64,000 nt of DNA from Nocardioides nitrophenolicus (GTDB lineage: Bacteria; Actinomycetota; Actinomycetes; Propionibacteriales; Nocardioidaceae), in assembly GCF_016907515.1 (NCBI RefSeq), contig NZ_JAFBBY010000001.1, forward strand, positions 5,580,001-5,644,000, written 5' to 3'. The notes beneath the pieces are model-generated. The model made no database searches. It saw only the letters and a program-made list of their open reading frames with translations, and was not told the DNA's origin. This document shows positions 22,060 through 29,639 of this stretch, piece after piece (the first letter of the stretch is position 1; each line of letters starts with the position of its first letter). The translations under genes were made by a program, and so were the position numbers.

Positions 22060-22407
22060 TCAGCCCACGACGATGTCGAGTCGCTCGATCCGTTCGCCGT
22101 CGAGCAGGAACCGGTAGTCCAGGTCCGCGGTCCCGCCCGGAAAGTCGCCCTCGAGGTGGTGGCCGACCACCCAGGTCTCCCCGTCGCGACGTACGCCGGT
22201 GAGCCGGGTCGTGTAGTTGAACTCGGCCCCGGCCTCGGTGACGAAGCGCCGGAGCGACTCCTCGCCGCTGAACGACTCTCCGACGTCGGAGATCAAGGCC
22301 GTGGGCGTCAGCAGGGACAGGGCGGCGTCGGCGTCGCGGGCCTCCTGGGCGTCGAGGTAGGCGCGGATCGTGGCGGGCAGCTGCTCGATGTGGGTGTGGG
22401 TGTCCAT
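22060..22407 (-). CDS. SnoaL/NTF2-like family protein
   Basis: A 115-residue single-domain protein with the NTF2-like cone fold pattern: helices IEQLPATIRAYLDAQEARDADAAL, then the beta strands LISDVGESFSGEESLRRF, GVRRDGETWVVGHHLEGDF and LDYRFLLDGERIERLDI. Such proteins range from small isomerases/cyclases to simple ligand binders; no substrate is evident. ATG at 22407 is chosen since the codons upstream lie in the divergent MerR promoter. It shares an 80-bp intergenic region with the MerR gene and is the likely target of that regulator. Confidence 0.82.
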   Translation of the reverse strand: MDTHTHIEQLPATIRAYLDAQEARDADAALSLLTPTALISDVGESFSGEESLRRFVTEAGAEFNYTTRLTGVRRDGETWVVGHHLEGDFPGGTADLDYRFLLDGERIERLDIVVG

Positions 22408-22450
22408 GTGGTCGAGCGTCGCGACTCGGGCGCGGCGAGAGTCAAGGATT

Positions 22451-22475
22451 GGAGTCTCCCCCAGGGAGAGAGTCC
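22451..22475. promoter_or_regulatory. Palindromic MerR-type operator
   Basis: A 25-bp dyad centred at 22463 (GGAGTCTCCCCC / GGGAGAGAGTCC, ten of twelve base pairs matching) between the divergent NTF2-like and MerR genes. CTCCCCCAGGGAGAG-type dyads inside a 19-bp promoter spacer are the usual MerR binding site; on the minus strand TGGACT and CAATCC flank such a spacer and could serve the NTF2-like gene. Confidence 0.6.
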
Positions 22476-22486
22476 ACACTGCATCC

Positions 22487-23296
22487 ATGTTGGCGATCGG
22501 TGAGTTCTCGCGGCTGACCCACCTCAGCATCCGTACCCTGCGCCGCTATCACGAGGCAGGACTGCTCGAGCCGGAGCTGGTCGACGCGTCCAGCGGCTAC
22601 CGCTACTACTCGGGTGACCAGATCCCGACGGCGCAGGTGATCCAGAGGCTGCGCGAGCTGAACGTCCCCCTCGCCGACGTCCGGCGCATCCTGCGCTCCA
22701 CCGATCCCGGCGAGCGGGCGGCACTGGCCGCCGAGCACCTCGAGCGTCTGGAGTCCGAGTTGGTGCGCACCCGCGTGGCGGTCAGCTCGTTGCGCAGGCT
22801 GCTGGCGCCGGAGCCGGCGCCGCTGCGGGTCGAGCTGCGCGCGGAGCCCGCGGTCACGGTTGCCGCGGTCGAGGACGAGGTGAGCGCCGGCGACGTCGAT
22901 GCGTGGTTCGCCGGGGCGATGGCCGAGCTGGACGCCGCTCTCGGGCCGGCGGCCGACGCGGGACCGGCCGGCGGCCTCTACGACAACGAGCTCTTCGAGA
23001 GCGGACGCGGACGGCTGCTGCTCTATCGACCCGCCCCGGAGCCGCCCACGCGTGGACGGGTCCGCCCGGTCCGGCTGCCCGCCGTCGAGCTCGCCGTGAC
23101 TACGCACGAGGGCGAGCACGACGGCGTCGACGTGACCTACGGTCAGCTCGGCTCCTGGGTCGTCGACAACGCGTTGACCGTCGCCGGGCCGGTTCGGGAG
23201 CGCTACCTGGTCGGCCCCCGGGACACCGATGACAGCACCGCGTGGCGCACCGAGATCGGATGGCCGGTCTTCCGGGTGACCACCGACCTGGCGTGA
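22487..23296 (+). CDS. MerR-family transcriptional regulator with effector domain
   Basis: A 269-residue regulator. An N-terminal MerR HTH (residues 1-70: LAIGEFSRLTHLSIRTLRRY, GLLEPELVDASSGYRYYSGD) is followed by a dimerisation helix (about 75-110) and a C-terminal GyrI-like ligand-binding domain (about 120-265), the BmrR/TipA-type design that responds to small amphipathic molecules. The ATG at 22487 directly precedes LAIGEFSR, the standard start of the fold. It is divergent from the NTF2-like gene and overlaps its own probable operator region. Ligand unknown. Confidence 0.88.
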   Translation: MLAIGEFSRLTHLSIRTLRRYHEAGLLEPELVDASSGYRYYSGDQIPTAQVIQRLRELNVPLADVRRILRSTDPGERAALAAEHLERLESELVRTRVAVSSLRRLLAPEPAPLRVELRAEPAVTVAAVEDEVSAGDVDAWFAGAMAELDAALGPAADAGPAGGLYDNELFESGRGRLLLYRPAPEPPTRGRVRPVRLPAVELAVTTHEGEHDGVDVTYGQLGSWVVDNALTVAGPVRERYLVGPRDTDDSTAWRTEIGWPVFRVTTDLA

Positions 23297-23300
23297 CCCC

Positions 23301-24218
23301 TCACACGTGCTCCCGCAGGAAGGCGATCTGGTCGGCGACGACCTGGCCGAAGAGTGGCTCGACGTACGGATCGAAGTGGCCGCAGGAGTAGACCTTCACC
23401 GTGGCGTGCGCCATCCGGGCCGCCGTCGCCTCGGCGACCCTGCGGGGAGTGACCGTGTCGCTGTCGGCGATCTGGACCAGTGCGGGGCAGGTGACGGCGG
23501 CGGCCCTGCGCTTCGGTGAGTACAGACCGATCTTGAGCGCGATCCGCGCCGCGACGTGCGTCGGGTAGCTGTCGCGGGTGATGCCCGACTCGGCCATGAG
23601 CCGGTCCATGCCGGGCAGGGCATCGGGAGTGGTCATCGCCCCGGCCTGACCGGGTGCGGCGGCGCACTCCAGGTAGACGGGCGCTCGTCCTCGGAGTGCG
23701 CGCAGCTGGTCGCGGAGGCCGAGCGGGAGGACCCGCAGGCTCGCGCGTACGCCGGTCGCCCGGACCGCGGCGGGCCCGCTGACGTGGGGCACCTGCGCGA
23801 TGATCGCCGCCAACGACTCCCCCTGGCCGGCGAGGCTGATGACATGGCCGCCGCCGAAGGACGTCCCCCACGCCACGATGCGCCGGCTGTCCGCCTCCGG
23901 CAGTCCGCGCGCGAAGGCGAGCGCGGCGCGCCAGTCCTGGTGCTGCATCCCGATGTCGAGGAGCTGGCGCGGGGTCCCGTCGCTCTCGCCGAAGCCGCGG
24001 TAGTCGAAGACGACCGCCAGGTAGCCGGCCGCGGCGAACTGCTCGGCGTAGGCATAGAGCCGCAGGGCCCGGACCGCGCCGAACCCGTGGCCCATCACCA
24101 CCGCCGGCGCGCCCGCCTCCGGGACGGACCTGGGCCGGTAGACCCGCGCTGCGCAGGCGACGCCGTCGGAGAGGAAGGTCTCCTCGGACCAGGTGAACGG
24201 GGCTGGCGTGCTGGTCAC
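23301..24218 (-). CDS. Alpha/beta hydrolase, dienelactone/peptidase S15-like
   Basis: A 305-residue alpha/beta hydrolase with the nucleophile Ser120 in WGTSFGGGHVISLA, an oxyanion region VVMGHGFGAVRALRLYAYAE and the catalytic His near the end in CGHFDPYVEPLF. The N-terminal beta strands (FTWSEETFLSDGVACAARVY) fit the S15/acetyl-xylan-esterase-like group. The GTG at 24218 has the ribosome site GGAGGTG a few bases upstream. It is divergent from a TetR gene, and two identical palindromic operators lie between them, so this enzyme is the likely TetR target. Substrate unknown; cytosolic. Confidence 0.88.
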   Translation of the reverse strand: MTSTPAPFTWSEETFLSDGVACAARVYRPRSVPEAGAPAVVMGHGFGAVRALRLYAYAEQFAAAGYLAVVFDYRGFGESDGTPRQLLDIGMQHQDWRAALAFARGLPEADSRRIVAWGTSFGGGHVISLAGQGESLAAIIAQVPHVSGPAAVRATGVRASLRVLPLGLRDQLRALRGRAPVYLECAAAPGQAGAMTTPDALPGMDRLMAESGITRDSYPTHVAARIALKIGLYSPKRRAAAVTCPALVQIADSDTVTPRRVAEATAARMAHATVKVYSCGHFDPYVEPLFGQVVADQIAFLREHV

Positions 24219-24260
24219 GATGCACCTCCGGGCTGCGGGCTGCGGGCTGCGGACGACGTT

Positions 24261-24279
24261 TCTTGATCGACGTTCAAGA
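24261..24279. promoter_or_regulatory. TetR operator, site 1
   Basis: A 19-bp dyad TCTTGATCGACGTTCAAGA with perfect 6-bp arms (TCTTGA / TCAAGA) and a 7-bp centre, 42 bp upstream of the hydrolase start. A second copy follows 14 bp later (site 2); their centres are 33 bp apart, about three helical turns. Confidence 0.75.
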
Positions 24280-24293
24280 GACCGTAGGGCGGC

Positions 24294-24312
24294 TCTTGAA
24301 TGTCGGTCAAGA
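24294..24312. promoter_or_regulatory. TetR operator, site 2
   Basis: A 19-bp dyad TCTTGAATGTCGGTCAAGA with the same arms as site 1, ending 11 bp before the TetR start codon. Placing one site near each divergent gene start fits control of both genes by the TetR protein. Confidence 0.75.
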
Positions 24313-24323
24313 TAAGGTGACGC

Positions 24324-24899
24324 ATGCCTCGGAACCGCCGGCCTCGCGAGCGCGAGGAGAAGCGTGGCGAGATCGTCACGGCGGCCACGGAGCTCTTTAC
24401 CCGGGCGGGCTACGACGAGACGCCGATGACGGCCATCGCCGCGGCGGCCGGCGTCGCGGCGAACACGATCTACTGGTACTTCAAGGACAAGGACGCCCTC
24501 CTGGTCGCCGTCCTCGACCATGTGCTGGCCGAGGCACTCGCCGACGCCGGGCAGCGCACCGCTGAACCCTGGGAGGATCAGCTGCTCTGGGCGGTCGAGC
24601 GCCTCGAGCAATACGCCCGCCTGGTCACCGTGGTCCACGCGCGCACCGCCATCTCCCCTGTCGTCGACGCCTGGCACACCGGCTTCCACGAGCTCGCCGA
24701 GCGGATGCTGGCCGATGGCTTCCGCCGCACCGGCATACCCGAGGATGCACTGCGCGCCTCGACGCGGATCGGCGTGTTCGTGATCGAAGGGCTCCTGCTG
24801 CACCCGGACGAGGCGGCGAGTCGCCGCGAGGTGATCGACCTGGTGGCACACCTCGGCGCGAGGGGTCGTGCGCCGCGCGACGACTCGACCGAGCCGTAG
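24324..24899 (+). CDS. TetR-family transcriptional regulator
   Basis: A 191-residue repressor with a TetR DNA-binding domain at about residues 12-60 (REEKRGEIVTAATELFTRAG, then MTAIAAAAGVAANTIYWYFK) and an all-helical ligand/dimer domain to the C-terminus. It is divergent from the alpha/beta hydrolase; the two palindromes at 24261 and 24294 make a mutual control region. The ATG at 24324 is 11 bp after the second operator. The ligand, perhaps the hydrolase substrate, is unknown. Confidence 0.92.
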   Translation: MPRNRRPREREEKRGEIVTAATELFTRAGYDETPMTAIAAAAGVAANTIYWYFKDKDALLVAVLDHVLAEALADAGQRTAEPWEDQLLWAVERLEQYARLVTVVHARTAISPVVDAWHTGFHELAERMLADGFRRTGIPEDALRASTRIGVFVIEGLLLHPDEAASRREVIDLVAHLGARGRAPRDDSTEP

Positions 24900-24924
24900 C
24901 CACGTCCGAGCAGCTGGCGGAGCC

Positions 24925-25548
24925 TCAGCGGGCGAAGATGGCCCGCACCGCCCCTTCGTCGCCCTCCAGCGCGACCGACTCGCGGACGTCGTCGAGACCC
25001 AGCACGCCCGCGGCCAGGCCGAGGACGACCATCGGGTCGGCTCGCAGCACGGCGTCGAGCGGGCGCCCGTCATGCCGGGCCACCTCGAGGCCCGACTCGG
25101 TCGCGCGCACCTGGAACACCTGGTCGTCGACCGCCAGGCCGACCGTCGGGGACTCCCCCGGTGGCCGTACGACGTCGAGCAGCGCCGGAAGCGCGACCGC
25201 CAGCCACTCGGGATGGAACGGGTCGTCGCCCGGGCCGCTCACCATGAGCGGGGTCGACCAGCGGATGAGCCCCTGGATCGGGCCACGCAGCTCGCCCCCC
25301 CAGGGCGTCAGGGCGTAGACGACGGCACTGCCCGTCTCGGCGGGCCGGCGTTCGACGACGCCGGCCGCCTCGAGATCGCGGAGCCGGTCCGAGAGCAGGT
25401 TGGTGGCCACGCCCGGGAGCCCGTCGAGCAGCTCGCGATAGCGGGCCGGGCCCATCAGGAGCTGCCGGACGACGAGCAGGTTCCAGCGGTCGCCGACGAC
25501 GTCCAGGGCGCGGGCGAGGCCGCAGTAGTGGCCATAGCTTCGGCTCAT
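24925..25548 (-). CDS. HxlR-type winged-helix transcriptional regulator
   Basis: A 207-residue regulator. The N-terminal HxlR winged helix (about residues 5-95) is visible as CGLARALDVVGDRWNLLVVR, GPARYRELLDGLPGVATNLL and LEAAGVVERRP. A C-terminal domain of about 100 residues (SCP2/sterol-carrier-like pattern ending in EGDEGAVRAIFAR) is fused to it, a design known in actinobacteria. ATG at 25548 gives the standard start MSRSYGHYCG. It is divergent from the dehalogenase-like gene and its MFS partner, with an AT-rich, palindrome-bearing control region between. Its 3' end converges on the TetR gene. Confidence 0.88.
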   Translation of the reverse strand: MSRSYGHYCGLARALDVVGDRWNLLVVRQLLMGPARYRELLDGLPGVATNLLSDRLRDLEAAGVVERRPAETGSAVVYALTPWGGELRGPIQGLIRWSTPLMVSGPGDDPFHPEWLAVALPALLDVVRPPGESPTVGLAVDDQVFQVRATESGLEVARHDGRPLDAVLRADPMVVLGLAAGVLGLDDVRESVALEGDEGAVRAIFAR

Positions 25549-25557
25549 GGATTTTGC

Positions 25558-25589
25558 TTGACTTTCTAAAGCGCGATTGAGAATCTCAA
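25558..25589 (+). promoter_or_regulatory. Promoter/operator of the dehalogenase-MFS operon
   Basis: In a locally AT-rich 68-bp gap, TTGACT (25558-25563) and GAATCT (25581-25586) are 17 bp apart, and a perfect 13-bp palindrome TTGAGAATCTCAA (25577-25589) overlaps the -10. It is the obvious site for the divergent HxlR regulator. Confidence 0.55.
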
Positions 25590-25616
25590 GAATATCTGAC
25601 CGAGAGGAACCCGGCC

Positions 25617-26498
25617 ATGCCCGCAGGAGTCCGGCCCGCATGGGTCGACGACACGCTGTTCCCGTTCGAGAGCCGCTTCGTGGACGTGGACGGCCATCGG
25701 GTCCACTACGTCGACGAGGGCTCAGGGCCCATCCTGGTGATGCTGCACGGCAACCCGACCTGGTCCTTCCTCTGGCGCGACGTGATCCGTGAGCTGCGGA
25801 CCGACTTCCGGTGCATCGCCCTCGACTACCCCGGCTTCGGCCTGTCGACCGCGAAGGCCGGGTACCGATACCTGCCGGAGGAGCACGCCGAGGTGGTGAC
25901 GGCCTTCGCCGACGCCCTCGGCATCGTCGGCGCGACCCTGGTCGGCCAGGACTGGGGCGGTCCCATCGGCCTCGCGGCCGGTCGGCGTCGTCCCGGCACC
26001 TTCGACCGGCTGGTGCTCGCCAACACCTGGGCCTGGCCGACCAACGGCGACCCCTACTTCGAGCTCTTCTCGCGGATCGGCGGCTCCGCACCCCTCCGCG
26101 CGCTCGCCCGACAGTCGAACCTGGTCGTCAACGCCTTCGTCCCCGCCGGGCACCGCCGGCGCAGGCCGACGCCCGCCGAGCTCGACCACTACCGACGTGC
26201 GCAGGACAGCTCCCGCCGGCGGCAGGCCGCCGCCGTGCTCCCCCGCCGGATCACCGCGAGTCGCTCCTTCTTCCAGGAGCTCGAGTCCGGCCTCACCGTC
26301 CTCTCCCCCCTCCCCACGCTCATCGTGTGGGGCGGCGCGGACAAGGTGTTCCGCACCAAGGAGCGCGCGCGCCTGGAGGCCACCTTCCCCGACCACGAGA
26401 CCGCGATCGTCGAGGACGCCGGCCTGTACGTCGGGTCGGACGCGCCGGAGGAGTTCGCGGCCGCGATCCGTTCCTGGCATCCCGCGGACGTCGCGTGA
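25617..26498 (+). CDS. Haloalkane-dehalogenase-like alpha/beta hydrolase lacking the catalytic His
   Basis: A 293-residue alpha/beta hydrolase. It has the dehalogenase oxyanion/halide segment HGNPTWSFLWRDVIREL (Asn-Pro after His-Gly), the nucleophile Asp112 in VGQDWGGPIG with the adjacent halide-binding Trp, and the VWGGADKVF acid region. The C-terminal segment that should read Gly-His-(Phe/Tyr)-x-x-x-x-Ala-Pro-Glu reads AGLYVGSDAPEEF: the catalytic base is Leu270. Without it the covalent ester formed on Asp112 could not be hydrolysed in the usual way. The cap domain (about 135-215) is unusually arginine-rich. It is followed by an overlapping MFS exporter gene (GTGA), suggesting a joint detoxification role, and is divergent from an HxlR regulator. 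Confidence 0.82.
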   Translation: MPAGVRPAWVDDTLFPFESRFVDVDGHRVHYVDEGSGPILVMLHGNPTWSFLWRDVIRELRTDFRCIALDYPGFGLSTAKAGYRYLPEEHAEVVTAFADALGIVGATLVGQDWGGPIGLAAGRRRPGTFDRLVLANTWAWPTNGDPYFELFSRIGGSAPLRALARQSNLVVNAFVPAGHRRRRPTPAELDHYRRAQDSSRRRQAAAVLPRRITASRSFFQELESGLTVLSPLPTLIVWGGADKVFRTKERARLEATFPDHETAIVEDAGLYVGSDAPEEFAAAIRSWHPADVA

Positions 26499-28030
26499 GT
26501 CGCCGGGCCGGCATCCTGGTAGCGGTCTATGCCGCCGTCCTCGCGATCAACCTCGACGTCACCATCGTCAACGTCGCGCTGCCCAGCATCGCCGGCGAGC
26601 TCGGCGCGAGCACCCGGGGCCTGCAGTGGGTGGTCGACGGCTACAACCTGTCGTTCGCGGCGTTGGTGCTCGCCGCGGGCAGCCTCTCGGACCGCTACGG
26701 ACGACGACCAGCACTCCTCGTCGGGCTGCTCGGGTTCGCGATCACGAGCGCGGCCGGCGCACTGGTCGACAGCACCGGCGCGCTGATCGCGGCCCGCTTC
26801 GGGATGGGCGTCTTCGCGGCGCTGATCTTCCCCACGACGCTCTCGATCATCTCCAACAGCTTCCCCGACCGACGCCAGCGTGCGGCCGCGCTGGGCGGGT
26901 GGGGCGCGGTCGTCGGCGTCGGCGTCGCCTCCGGACCCGTCACCGGCGGGCTGCTGCTCGAGCACTTCTACTGGGGCAGCGTGTTCTGGGCGCTGGTCCC
27001 CCTCGCCCTGGTGGCCGCGGCGCTCGGGTTCTGGCTGGTGCCGGAGTCCCGCGGCGACTCGGTCCCGGCGCTGGACCTGCGCGGCCTGGCCCTCTCCACC
27101 GCGCTGCTCGGGGTCCTCGTCTACACGGTGATCGAGGCCCCCGCGCGCGGCTGGGCCGGCTCCGCGAGCCTGACCGGTTTCGCTATCGCGGTCGCGCTGG
27201 CGGTCGCCTTCGTCGCGGCCGAGCGGTCCGCGGCCCACCCGATGCTCGACGTACGGCTGTTCGCGGACCGGAGGTTCAGCGCGGCGAGCGGCGCGGTCAC
27301 CGTCACCTTCTTCGCCTTGGCCGGATTCATCTTCCTGATCACGCAGTACTTCCAGGTGGTGCGCGGGTTCGGGCCGCTGTCCACCGGAGCCCGCATCCTC
27401 CCGGTCGCCCTGTCGATCGCGGTCGCCTCGATCGTCGGCGGGCTGCTCGCCCCGCGTCTGGGCACGCGCTCGGTCGTCGTCACCGGGTTGATCTCGTTCG
27501 GTACGGCGATGGCGTGGATCGCCGGCAGCGTCGACGTCGCCACGCCGTACTGGTCGACGATCGTGCCGCAGATGGTGCTGATGGGCCTGGGCATGGGGCT
27601 GATCTCAACCCCAGCGACCGAGTCGATCATGCTCGTGCTGCCGCCCTCGCGGGCCGGCATCGGCTCGGCCGTCAACGACGCGACCCGCGAGCTCGGCTCG
27701 ACCCTCGGCGTCGCCGTCGTGGGCTCGACCTTCTTGTCGATCTTCGGCTCCCGGCTGCTCGACAGCGCCTTCGTCGCCACGGGCAAGGCAACCGAGGCCG
27801 CCGACTCGGTGCCCTTCGCGTTCGGGGTCGCCGCCGCTGATCCCGCCCTGCTCGAGATCGCCCGAGACTCGTTCCTGTCCGGCCTCACGGCGTCCTGCCT
27901 GCTCGTCGCCGGCCTCTGCTACGCCGCGGCCGCGGCCGGCGTGTTCGCGCTGCCCGGGCGCGACTTCCGGCCGGTGCCGGTGGCCAGTCGGGCCACGCGA
28001 AATGGTTGGCGATCCGGCTCGCTCCGTTGA
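26495..28030 (+). CDS. MFS drug exporter of the DHA2 (14-TMS) family
   Basis: A 511-residue membrane protein with about 14 hydrophobic segments. The DHA2/EmrB-QacA signatures are present: LDVTIVNVALPSIAGELGAS near residue 18, motif A as LSDRYGRRPALL (about 67-78) and the antiporter motif C region GWGAVVGVGVASGPVTGG in TMS5. Such pumps expel hydrophobic drugs using the proton gradient. The GTG start overlaps the dehalogenase-like gene stop, so both should be induced together, probably under the HxlR regulator. Motifs and length are complete. Confidence 0.9.
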   Translation: MSRRAGILVAVYAAVLAINLDVTIVNVALPSIAGELGASTRGLQWVVDGYNLSFAALVLAAGSLSDRYGRRPALLVGLLGFAITSAAGALVDSTGALIAARFGMGVFAALIFPTTLSIISNSFPDRRQRAAALGGWGAVVGVGVASGPVTGGLLLEHFYWGSVFWALVPLALVAAALGFWLVPESRGDSVPALDLRGLALSTALLGVLVYTVIEAPARGWAGSASLTGFAIAVALAVAFVAAERSAAHPMLDVRLFADRRFSAASGAVTVTFFALAGFIFLITQYFQVVRGFGPLSTGARILPVALSIAVASIVGGLLAPRLGTRSVVVTGLISFGTAMAWIAGSVDVATPYWSTIVPQMVLMGLGMGLISTPATESIMLVLPPSRAGIGSAVNDATRELGSTLGVAVVGSTFLSIFGSRLLDSAFVATGKATEAADSVPFAFGVAAADPALLEIARDSFLSGLTASCLLVAGLCYAAAAAGVFALPGRDFRPVPVASRATRNGWRSGSLR

Positions 28031-28077
28031 TGTACTGGCATCCAGCGTGCGTCTGCCACGTGACGGAGGTAGCGGAG

Positions 28078-28869
28078 ATGACCAGCTATGACGTGCTGTC
28101 CGAGGTGTACGAATGGCTCATCGCGGACGCGAAGCTGGATCCGGCCGAGTTCGCCGCGGCGTTCGACGACGTCCTCAGTCTGCTGCCGCCGAACCCCCGG
28201 GTCCTGGACTGCTCGTGCGGTACCGGACAGTTGGCGGTCGGCCTCGCCGCGCGTGGCATCGAGGTGGTAGCAACGGACGCCAGCGAAGGGATGGTTCGCC
28301 GGACCGCGGCGTTGTCCGAGAAGCACGGGACGACTGTCCGCACGGTGCGGGCCAGCTGGGAGGAGCTGCGCCACCATGGCGAGAGCGAGGCCTTCGACAT
28401 GGTCTTCTGCGTCGGCAACTCTCTGCACCATGCCGTGGGCGCGCAGGGCAGAGCGGCCGCTCTGGAGTCGATGGCGCTACTCCTGTGCCGCGGCGGGCGT
28501 CTGGTGCTGACCTCCCGCACGTGGGAACGCGTGCGGGCCAGGGGTTCGCGACTCGAGGTTCGCGAACGACTCGTCCGTCGGCACGGTCGCGATGCCGTGG
28601 TGATCTACCGTTGGGAGATCGCACCGCGCTGGGAGGACGAGCACCGCATCGAGATAGCGATCGCGCAGCTCGATGCGGCCGGGGCGGTGTCCGTCCGCTC
28701 GGAGCTGCTGTCGTGCTGGCCCTACCGTTACGACGAGCTGGAGGACGATCGCGGGGTACAGCTGCCTCGTGCTCTGGACCTGGTCACGGCTGCATGCGGC
28801 CGTCGTCGCAGTGGAACGGCGGCAGGATGGTCAGGTCGGCGGGGATGTCGGGGCCGAGGATCTGGGTGA
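28078..28869 (+). CDS. Class I SAM-dependent methyltransferase with altered C-terminus
   Basis: The frame runs to 263 residues. The SAM-binding motif VLDCSCGTGQLA (about 43-54), motif II EVVATDASEGMV and the catalytic-core strand VFCVGNSLHHAV are intact, and the ATG at 28078 is preceded by GGAGG. After about residue 225 (PYRYDELEDD) the normal last strand of the fold is not recognisable; the remaining 35 residues are read in antisense through the remnant acetyltransferase gene at 28784-29005. The gene seems to have been cut near 28750 and fused to foreign DNA. Function of the remaining enzyme is unknown and it may be inactive. Confidence 0.7.
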   Translation: MTSYDVLSEVYEWLIADAKLDPAEFAAAFDDVLSLLPPNPRVLDCSCGTGQLAVGLAARGIEVVATDASEGMVRRTAALSEKHGTTVRTVRASWEELRHHGESEAFDMVFCVGNSLHHAVGAQGRAAALESMALLLCRGGRLVLTSRTWERVRARGSRLEVRERLVRRHGRDAVVIYRWEIAPRWEDEHRIEIAIAQLDAAGAVSVRSELLSCWPYRYDELEDDRGVQLPRALDLVTAACGRRRSGTAAGWSGRRGCRGRGSG

Positions 28870-29005
28870 GCAGGGCGCGGCGCCCGTCGAGGTCGGGGAA
28901 CGGCAGGGCGTTGAGGCGGGCGGTCAGGTCCATCACGACGGCCACACGCTCGGCGAACGCGCGGGACTCGGGTGTTCGGGTGGGGATCCGCTGCTCGTTG
29001 CGCAC
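28784..29005 (-). pseudogene. Truncated sugar (maltose-type) O-acetyltransferase
   Basis: Seventy-three codons that match the front of a maltose/galactoside O-acetyltransferase: TPESRAFAERVAVVMDLTAR, LNALPFPDLDGRRALLTQIL and the strand leading to PPFHCDDG, which normally opens the left-handed beta-helix. The frame ends three residues later at 28784, where a family member would continue for another 110-130 residues. The whole catalytic helix is missing. The GTG start at 29005 looks natural. The break coincides with the end of the neighbouring methyltransferase. Confidence 0.72.
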
Positions 29006-29093
29006 GGAAAGGATGCTGGCACGAACCTGGTCGCCCGGCGCGCGGCGCGCGGGTTTGCGGTAACACCAGCGACGAGCCGGACACTACAAGGAC

Positions 29094-29639
29094 ATGAGCA
29101 CTCCCGAGGACGTCGAGTTCAGCGAGGCGTGGCGCCGTGACGGCCCACGCGTGGCCGCCTACGTACGCCGTCACGTGGCCGCCGACGACGTCCAGGACGT
29201 CGTCGCCGAGACCTTCGCCCAGGCCTGGCGGCGCTGGGCCGACGTACCGGAGCCGCCGATCGGGTGGCTGATCGCGACCGCCCGGAAGGTGATCGGCAAC
29301 AGCCGGCGCTCCGCACGCCGACGTACGGCGCTCGCGGACCGGCTGGCGCTGCTCGACGGAGCGGCCCGGCCCGAGGGCGACGCGGCGATGCTGGCGACCG
29401 ACCGGATGGCGGCGCTGGAGGCGCTCGCGTCGCTGCCGGACAGCCAGCGGGAGGCGCTGCTGCTGGTCGCCTGGGACGGGCTCTCCCCCGATGCGGCGGC
29501 CGAGGTCCTCGGGATCCGGCCCGGGACCTTCCGGGTCCGGGCGCACCGCGCCCGCGCGGCACTGAGCGCGCTCGACCCACCGGCGCAGTCCTACGCCGCC
29601 ACTCCCCACCGACCTCTCACCGAAGGGGGACTCCGATGA
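29094..29639 (+). CDS. ECF-type RNA polymerase sigma factor
   Basis: A 181-residue sigma-70-like factor. Region 2 covers about residues 9-65 (AWRRDGPRVAAYVRRHVAAD, DDVQDVVAETFAQAWRRWAD), and region 4 about 105-155 (ALEALASLPDSQREALLLVA and the helix-turn-helix SPDAAAEVLGIRPGTFRVRA). No extra domain is seen. The ATG is at 29094. Its stop overlaps the following membrane protein (ATGA), which is the usual arrangement of an ECF factor with its membrane-bound partner. The promoter it recognises is not evident in the window. Confidence 0.92.
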   Translation: MSTPEDVEFSEAWRRDGPRVAAYVRRHVAADDVQDVVAETFAQAWRRWADVPEPPIGWLIATARKVIGNSRRSARRRTALADRLALLDGAARPEGDAAMLATDRMAALEALASLPDSQREALLLVAWDGLSPDAAAEVLGIRPGTFRVRAHRARAALSALDPPAQSYAATPHRPLTEGGLR

